Of a stretch of DNA of 64,000 nucleotides, positions 51,501 to 60,500 are shown piece after piece. Origin of the DNA: Styela clava (taxonomy: Eukaryota; Chordata; Ascidiacea; Stolidobranchia; Styelidae); assembly GCF_964204865.1 (NCBI RefSeq), contig NC_135262.1, positions 7,812,001 through 7,876,000 of the forward strand. The letters run 5' to 3'. The position numbers and the translations under genes were made by a program. The first letter of the stretch is position 1. Every line of letters starts with the position of its first letter. The notes beneath the pieces were generated by a model, which did no database searches, was not told the origin of the DNA, and was given only the letters and a program-made list of their open reading frames with translations.

Positions 51501-54500
51501 TTCTCACTGCACACTCAACATAATGATCCTCAAGGAAGATTTCTCGTGGCCGACATAACTATCGGTGTTGAAAGACTTATTCTGGCAAATATGTATGGAC
51601 CAAATAACGATAATCCTAATTGTTTTTTGGAACTACTTCATACTCTTGAGAGCCAACAGAGCCAGCAATTCATAGTTGGAGGTGACTTCAATGTAGTCCT
51701 TGACAGTAAAATGGATAAAGTGGGCGGCCGAATAAACCATAAAAATAATAAATCAGGACAGATGTTGCATAATATTATGGAAGAACTGAATTTACAAGAT
51801 TCCTTTAGAGTAATAAATCCAAGCAAGAAAGCATACTCCCATTTTCATAAACAATCAAAAACTGCCACCCGAATTGATATGGTGCTAATTTCTCAACATT
51901 TATTGCAATATCAGTGCAAAGCCGATATTATACCTTGTGTTTTGTCTGACCATTCTATAGCATCGTTAATGATTGATATCAATCCTGTCCCCAGAGGTAC
52001 CGGATACTGGAAGCTGAACACTTCCTTGTTAAATGATGAGAAATATGTTACTCAAATTAGACAAGTAATCCAAAATACCATAATGGACCACAGCATGGAA
52101 TACGTTGATCCAAATTTTATGTGGGATACAATGAAATTAATAATTCGTGGGGAATCAATAGCCTATGCAAGTAGGAGAAAAAAGCTGTGTGAAAAAAAGA
52201 TGAAAGATCTTGAAATATTAATATCTTCGCTAGAAACCAAGTATGCCAGTCACCAATCTGATGACAATATGCAACAACTGGAAATTGCAAAGCAGTCTCT
52301 AAATGAATTGTTGAAGCAAAAAACTCGTGGCTACCTGATTAGAAGTAAAATTAAATGGGCTGAAGAAGGGGAACATAATACAAAATATTTTTTCGGTCTT
52401 GAAAAGAGGCATAAACAAAGGACATCTATTGCACAACTGTATGAAAATGATAGAATAATCTCAGATCAAGAACAAATATTGAAATGTATCAAATTATTTT
52501 ATACAGAATTATACTCGGAAACATCATCACATAATGTTGATATAGAAGAAATATTGCAAGGGATCGATATACCACACATGGAACCTGAAGTTTCAGACCT
52601 ATGTCCTGGTGTTATCACAGAAGGTGCTTGTTTCGAGGCTTTGAAATCCATGAAATCTGACAAAACACCCGGGCTTGATGGTCTTCCAGCAGAGTTTTAT
52701 AAGGTGTTTTGGAAGGATATCAAACATCTTTTGATGGCTAGCTACAATCATTCATTTTGTAAAGGGACTTTAAGCAAAACACAGAAAAGAGGATTAATAA
52801 CTCTTCTTCCTAAGAAAGGACAAACTGAACATTGTATAAGCAATTATCGCCCAATAACTTTATTAAACGTGGACTATAAAATACTGAGCAAAACATTAAC
52901 AAACCAAATGAGTAATGTAATCAACGAAATTGTTGATCTTGATCAAACTGGATTTATTAAGGGGAGGAATATAGGGGATAATATTCGACTGATTTGTGAT
53001 GTGATTGACATAACCGTTGCTGAATCATTGCCTGGGGCTTTAATTTTCCTTGATATACAAAAAGCATATGATAGTGTGAAATGGGATTTCTTGTTCAAAA
53101 TTCTTCATATATTTGGATTTGATCTTAAATTCATAAAATGGGTTAAAATCCTTTACAATGATATACAGTGTTGTGTTACAAACAATGGTCATATTTCAAA
53201 TGATTTTGTAGTCCATAGAGGCCTAAGGCAAGGTGATTCTTTCAGTTGTCTTACATTTTTACTGGTAATTGAAATTTTTGCAAACATGGTCAGGCAAAAC
53301 CCAAAAATTGAACCCATAAAATGGAGGGATATTTCTATAAAAATTTCTATGCTTGCTGATGATGTGACAGTAATGACCAATGGATCAAAATCTAGTATTG
53401 ATGCCCTTTTTCAAACTTCAAACATTTTTGGGATTATATCTGGGTGCAAAATTAATATAGCAAAATGTCAAGCAATGTATATTGGCACTAAGATTGGAAC
53501 CTCCCCGATTAGTAGTGAATATGGTCTGAATTGGAACGATGAAATTAAAATATTGGGTGTTATTCTGTCAAACAAAATGGAGGGTATATACAGCAAAAAT
53601 TTTCCTCAAATATTAGATAAAGTCAAAAAGCTACTTCAGGTGTGGAAAACAAGAAATTTGACGTTTTTGGGAAGGGTTTGCATTATTAAGTCTCTCATTC
53701 TACCCCAGATATTATACCATGCAACTGTTTTACCAATCGATGTTTCTGAAAATTTTTTGACTGAATTGAATAGAAATATATATGTTTTTATATGGGGTTC
53801 AACTTGGGAGCGGATCAAACGAAATACATTGATTGGCCCCAAAGAAAAGGGAGGTGTTGATATGTGTTACGTTGTAAACGTACGTTTGTCGTATATTTTG
53901 CCACTGTATGCAGTGCATCGTGCTCTGCCTTGCATCCAATCATTGTAGACTCATTATTACCCTTTGTTTGTAGCGTAAATTAGTATTATTATCTATTGTC
54001 TGGTTTAGCGTTTTCCTTTCGGTCATTTGCATCACGTATTCGTCGTGTAAAGAGTCGCAGATATTTGTCTGTATTGTGGACTGTTTATTTATTTGTTATA
54101 TATTGTAATTGTATTAGCCTCCCGGATCGGAAAACGTTTGGTGAGAAATTTGCCTTTTGTTGTTGTTATATGCTTTGACTTATGTTAATCAATTTTGTTT
54201 TATTTTATTTAAGAAAACCGCCGTTCTTTGCCAAGAATATAAAGAAGTGATTTATGCACGTGTCTTGTTTGTGGACAAAGGGGCTGAGAGTGGCGCGTTC
54301 GATACGTTTTCATTGTGTCTCGTCGATATAGATTCCGGGCTATCAAAAGACGTGACATAAAAGTTTTCAAACGTGCTTCAAAATTCAAACGATTTCAAGT
54401 CCCCAAACATAATTTGTGAAGTTTTCAATGATATTAACGTTAATACCAAAATTCTCAAGTTTTCAACCAAAGGGTTTCAAACATTAATTCGGGTTCTCGA

Positions 54501-57500
54501 TAATGGCAACCGGTGGTAGGTCGGATGACCAACATCAGGCAATGATTAGCAATGCTCCTGGCAGTTTTAATGAATTTAAAACTCATCTAGATGTTTGCAG
54601 GAGTTCCAGTGACGTTAGCGACGTGGGTTCTTCAGCGTCATCGACTTTCTCCGTCCGGAATGCAAGAGTGAAGTTGGAGCTGGCACGCCTAAAGGCCCGT
54701 CAAGAAGAAGAACTCTCAGCTTTAGAAGACGACTTGCGTAAGCTTCGGACAAGACACGCTTTACAGGCTGCTGAAACAGAATCAAAGGTTTGGGAAATGA
54801 GCGATGACAAATTTTTGCGGTGGGTAACAGTAGATAGAATTAGGCACGACAATAGCGTGAAAACCCGTGATTTCCCACCTAAATCCCAGCTCATTGATAA
54901 CGGTCGTGAAAATACTCCACGACGTTTGCCTACACACACAGCTGATAGTAGCTCAGCTAATCCTGTGCCTCCACGTTTGAACCATGCTTTACATCGCAGA
55001 ACTGTCGATCTACCCAAACCGGAAATTGCAAAATTTTCAGGTGATCCAATGGAATATTATTCCTTTATCCGCAACTTTAAGGCCCATGTTACAGATCTTG
55101 TAGATGATGATAACGTACGTCTCAGTTATTTGTTACAGCTGTGCCAGGGCGAAGCGAAAAATGCCATTGATCATTGCTCAATGATGGAACCGAGTCGCGG
55201 ATATCGCGAAGCTATGAGAGAGCTGAAGAATGAATATGGTAAAGATCATGTCATTTCCCGCACCTGTTTGGACAGGTTGAAGCGTGGTCCGAAGTTGAAC
55301 TTTGACGACGCGAAAGGTATGCAAGCGTATGCGCGTCTGATGCGGAAATGTGGCTTAGTTCTTGGAGAAATCAGTGAGTACGACAATCTTAATAATTTTG
55401 ACAATTTGCTGGCCATTGTTAAACGATTGCCACCAGAGTCGCAAAACGCTTGGGATTTCAAAGTGGCAACAATTTTAGAAACGGAGGATCGTGAAGCTAG
55501 TTACAACGACCTCTCTAAATTTGTCACCGAGCAAGCTAATGTTTCAAGATCAGACTTTCGTTTTGCCCGAAGAGATAGAAGGCAATCAAATTATTATGAA
55601 AATTCTAAGGCGAAAGGTAGTGCTTTTGCTATTTCTGCTAGTGGTTCAAATTGGCACTGCCCGTGTTGTAATTTCTCTCACGAATTATTCAACTGTAAGA
55701 AATTTAAAGTCCTTTCATGGTACGAACGATATAACGTGGCTAGACGGAATCAGTTGTGCTTCAAATGCTTAAGACGAGGGCATATGTTTAGACAGTGCAC
55801 CCAGAATGAAAGTTGCCCCATTCACGATTGTAAGTATCCGTTCCATCATGTTTTGTTGCATCGCGATTTCGAGACACCTACACGGCGAGATGGTATTAGT
55901 AAACAGATTTGTTCCGTCGGTACCTCGATGAACCATGCGGATCACGACGTTCACGCTAATAAATTGGCGCCCGCAAAGCAACAAGGGAACACCGGTGTTT
56001 ACATGAATATCGTCCCGGTGACAGTAACTGCTGGCAACAGGGCTTTTGATACATACGCTCTTTTGGACTGTGCTTCTACAACCACCATGTGTAGTGTGAA
56101 ATTGATGAACAAATTAAATCTAACCGGGGTGCCTATAGATGTTACATTGCAAACTGTTGGTAATCGCCCCAAATGTGTTAAAGCAAAGAAGTTGTCCCCT
56201 CTACTCGTTAAAGAAATTGACGGACATGACGATTGCATTGAATTGCCCAATGTATTGTGCGTGAGTAACTTGCCCATAAAGCCCAATAAGCTACCCTCGC
56301 GCAGTTCCTTGCGTAAGCTATCCTATTTGTCTGATATCGACTTTCCTCGAATACACGACGGTGAAGTGACTTTGCTGATAGGAGCGGATGTTCCCGAAGT
56401 GTTTGTGTGGGAGGAATTTAGAAAGGGTCGGAGTCAACAGCCGATTGCGGTGAAAACCCCTCTGGGTTGGTCTCTTATGGGTCCGTCTCTGACCGTCTAT
56501 GAAAACACTTCCATTAATTTCGTTGATACAAATCCTTTGGCGTCGCAGATTGAGCGACTTTGGCGTACGGATTTTGCTGACGTCCCCAGTATTTGTGACA
56601 CTAAAACTTCAAAACTTCCCGCGAAGATAGAATAGCGCGTAGTTGCATGGAAGACAAACTCAAATTTGTTGATGGACATTACGAACTACCTTTATTGTGG
56701 AAAACCAATCATCGCGAGTTACCATGTAATCAGAAAGTGGCGGAGAATCGCCTTCGTCAGTTACAGCGACGTCTTTTCAAAGATGACACATTGCACCAAA
56801 AATATATTCAGACATTGAATGATTATGTTGATAAAGGATACGCTCGTATAGCTGACAGTCCTAGGTCGCCGAACATCTATCCAACAAAATGGTTATTGCC
56901 ACATCATCCTGTGATAAACCCAAAGAGCCAGACGACTTCATTGACGCATTGAGACGCTTTACTGGACGCAGAGGTCGTCCTGTTCACATATATTGCGACA
57001 ATGGAAGCAATTTTGTAGGTGCTTGTCGCGAATTGAAAGAATCAATTAGCAAATGGAACGAGCAAAGTATTGCAAACCATCTGCGTCAACGTGACGTAGA
57101 ATTTAACTTTAATCCTCCATACGCCAGTCATACGGGTGGCGTTTTTGAAAGAATGATTAAATCAACTAAACGAATTCTATCTGTATTGTTGACAGGTCAA
57201 TCGATTACTCATGAGAAGTTGGAGACACTACTAGTTGAAGTGGAATCGATACTGAATTCCAGACCGATAACTCCAGTGATAATGGACCACTCAGCTGATG
57301 AACCGTTGACGCCCAACCATCTACTACTTGTTGTTTCGTCACCAAATGTATCACCAGGTGTATTCACGAAGCGTGATTGCTACGTTCGACAGCGATGGCG
57401 CCAGGTACAATATCTGGCAGATGAATTCTGGCGTCGATGGATAAAAGAGTACCTGCCAACAATAACACGAAGGTCGAAATGGACGAAAGGACGTGATAAC

Positions 57501-60500
57501 TTCAAAGTCGACGATATGGTTCTGCTAGTTGATGAATCGATTCCTCGCGGTCGATGGACTGTTGGAAGGGTTATAAATACCTTCCCAGACAAACATGGAC
57601 TCGTCCGCTCAGTGTTGGTGAGAACCGGCACGAATGTTGTCAGACGACCCATTACTAAACTATGTCGATTTCTAGAAGACCAAAAATAGTCCATCGAATT
57701 ATTGTTTCATTTACAACGTTTAATTTTTTTTTTAGAATATATTCCCTGGGTCATATATTCGGGTGGGGGTATGTTACGTTGTAAACGTACGTTTGTCGTA
57801 TATTTTGCCACTGTATGCAGTGCATCGTGCTCTGCCTTGCATCCAATCATTGTAGACTCATTATTACCCTTTGTTTGTAGCGTAAATTAGTATTATTATC
57901 TATTGTCTGGTTTAGCGTTTTCCTTTCGGTCATTTGCATCACGTATTCGTCGTGTAAAGAGTCGCAGATATTTGTCTGTATTGTGGACTGTTTATTTATT
58001 TGTTATATATTGTAATTGTATTAGCCTCCCGGATCGGAAAACGTTTGGTGAGAAATTTGCCTTTTGTTGTTGTTATATGCTTTGACTTATGTTAATCAAT
58101 TTTGTTTTATTTTATTTAAGAAAACCGCCGTTCTTTGCCAAGAATATAAAGAAGTGATTTATGCACGTGTCTTGTTTGTGGACAAAGGGGCTGAGAGTGG
58201 CGCGTTCGATACGTTTTCATTGTGTCTCGTCGATATAGATTCCGGGCTATCAAAAGACGTGACAATATGATAGATATAAAAAATTTTATTGTTGCCCAAA
58301 AAATTAAATTCATTCAAACACTCTTGAATGAGGAAGTTAATCCAGTGTGGAAATTGATTGAGATGGAAGTGCTTAGCCAATACTGTTTTCAAGCATTGCT
58401 TGAAGGAAAATTGAGCTCAAATTCATATGTTCTGAAGCATTTACCTTTAACATCCATACGAAATGTATTTAAAAACTGGTATTTCTGTAAAAATGTGCTT
58501 TTTGATTGGAAAATGTCAAATTTTGATCAACCTATATGGTACAACAAAAGTATTTCTTATGCCAGAAAACAATTTTTTATAAAGTCTTGGTATGATCATG
58601 GTATAAAAGCTGTAAGACATTTAGCAAATGTGGGTAATTTGTTTACTTATAGAGAGTTGACTGAAAAATATGGCATGCAATATAGTGATGAAGAGTATGT
58701 GAATTATTATCGCATCACTGGAGTTCTACCCGATTATTGGTTATGCAATATTGGAAACTGTGTTGATTTTAGTGTAATAAGTGACACTGAAGAGAATGTA
58801 TGTCATTTTATTTCTGAAACATTCGAATCAGGAAAAGTAAATAAAAGCATCTATAAAAAGTTGAACCTTATCAAATTTATATCCCCTGATAAATCAAGAA
58901 AAAAATGGACAGATCTTTTGTATTTAGAGAGTGATTTTAATTGGAATAAATTGTATATGGATATCTTTTATTGTACTATTGAAACTAAATTGCAATCTTT
59001 TCATGTAAAGCTATTTCATGGTGCCATAGTACTAAACGATAGATTGTATAAATTTAAACTTGTTTCATCAGAGTTATGTGATTTCTGTCATTCGAATGTT
59101 GAAACTACTGACCATTTCTTCTATGATTGTATAGTTGTCCAACAGTTTTGGGAATTTCTGAACATGTGGATATATTCAAAAACAGGGATTAATTTTAACT
59201 TTTCAAAAAAAGATTGCATGTTGGGATATGTTTGCCAATTCTATAACAAATTGTGTAATTGTATACTTCTTACTGCCCGGTTTTATCTATATCGTTGTAA
59301 GATACAGAAAAAGAAACCACTGTTCTATGTTTTTACCTCATATCTTCATGAAGTGAGGGAAATTGAGCGGTTCATTGCACATAAAAATGGCAAAATAAAG
59401 AAACATTATCAAAAATGGAAAATTTTAGGATATACACACAATAATTGATTATTTTTATATGATGAATTGTGATTATGTAGTTTCTATGAATATTGATTAA
59501 TAATGCTGTAGATATTGTAGATGTATCGATTAACTGTGTTTTATATAATAATAAATATATATAAAAAAAAAAAAAAAAAAAAAAAAAAGACTCCGCGTCA
59601 ACTGCAACAAGCCGATATCCATTTGACATTTTGTTACATTATGTTATTTATTCATTTTTCATATCGCGTATTGTTTTTTGCATGACGAAAATAAATATCT
59701 GAATCTGAATCTGAGATCAATTAAACAAACCAGATAGAATTGCGGATAAAGATGGGAATCTCATCAGTCGACTTTACTGAAATCAAAACTCAAGTCAAAA
59801 CTATTGACTTCGTCAAATTTTCTTGTTTTCGCTCTTGCTGATAATGTAAAAAAAAATTTCAATTGTATACAATCTACAAAACTAGTACCGTTTACTAGTA
59901 TTCTTTGCTCTCAGTTCGCCGACGTGGGTATAATAATTATATTGGCTGTCAATTTGCGGAATACAGAAATAATAGTTGATTAAAATAAAAATGTGGATTG
60001 TCATCGCAGATCATGTATCTCAACGAGTTATTTTCTTACATTTCAGAGTTTTACCAATTTGAATAAATCAGCGATTCGCTACGTTTCTTGGTCGATCTAC
60101 AAAGAATGATTCGAAACCTTACTAATATCCTCGTTTTGGGGTTGAAAAATCCAAGCCATTGCAATATCGAAAATATCTTATTTATGTCAGGTTTAGCAGA
60201 CCAGATTGAAGTGGAAATGATAGACACAAAGCCAGCTACTTCGATTTTGTATGGCGATGGCCCAGGTTACTTAGGAGAAGGAACCCTGAATGTTGTTCAA
60301 ATAAATCCAAACGAAAAATTTGAGCGGGAGAATATTACACTTGTCGACACAGGTAAGATCAGTTCAAATTTAGATGAAGTTTAGTAATAACGGTGGCAGA
60401 GAATTCCCATCTAACAGATTAAAGATTTATCAAACGTACTTCGACTTTCTCTGAGGTTGTATAAAAGCTGCTAATCACCTGCTTTACTGGTAAACATTAC

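Larger units (their letters stand above)
53865..58264 (+). mobile_element. BEL/Pao LTR retrotransposon, internally deleted, recently inserted
   Basis: Two 493-bp LTRs (53865-54357, 57772-58264) begin TGTTACG, end GTGACA and look identical base for base. ATATG flanks the whole element at 53860-53864 and 58265-58269, a perfect 5-bp duplication. The interior encodes gag, protease and the end of integrase. Most of the reverse transcriptase, all RNase H and the integrase N-terminus are missing. The element sits in the LINE's ORF2 in the same orientation. Confidence 0.92.
49862..59588 (+). mobile_element. L1/Tx1-type LINE, interrupted by a BEL/Pao element
   Basis: The element starts at 49862 and ends in a 26-base poly(A) run (59563-59588). 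GACTCCGCGT flanks both ends exactly (49852-49861 and 59589-59598), a 10-bp target duplication. It encodes a zinc-knuckle ORF1 and an endonuclease/reverse transcriptase ORF2. Without the 4.4-kb LTR insertion at 53865-58264 it would be about 5.3 kb, apparently full length. It is inserted in the sense orientation in intron 8 of the alkaline phosphatase gene. Confidence 0.9.

Noticed and set aside
53865-53948. Apparent C-terminus of LINE ORF2 reading into the LTR
   Set aside because: These 27 codons are LTR sequence read in the LINE frame after the insertion; not part of the native protein.
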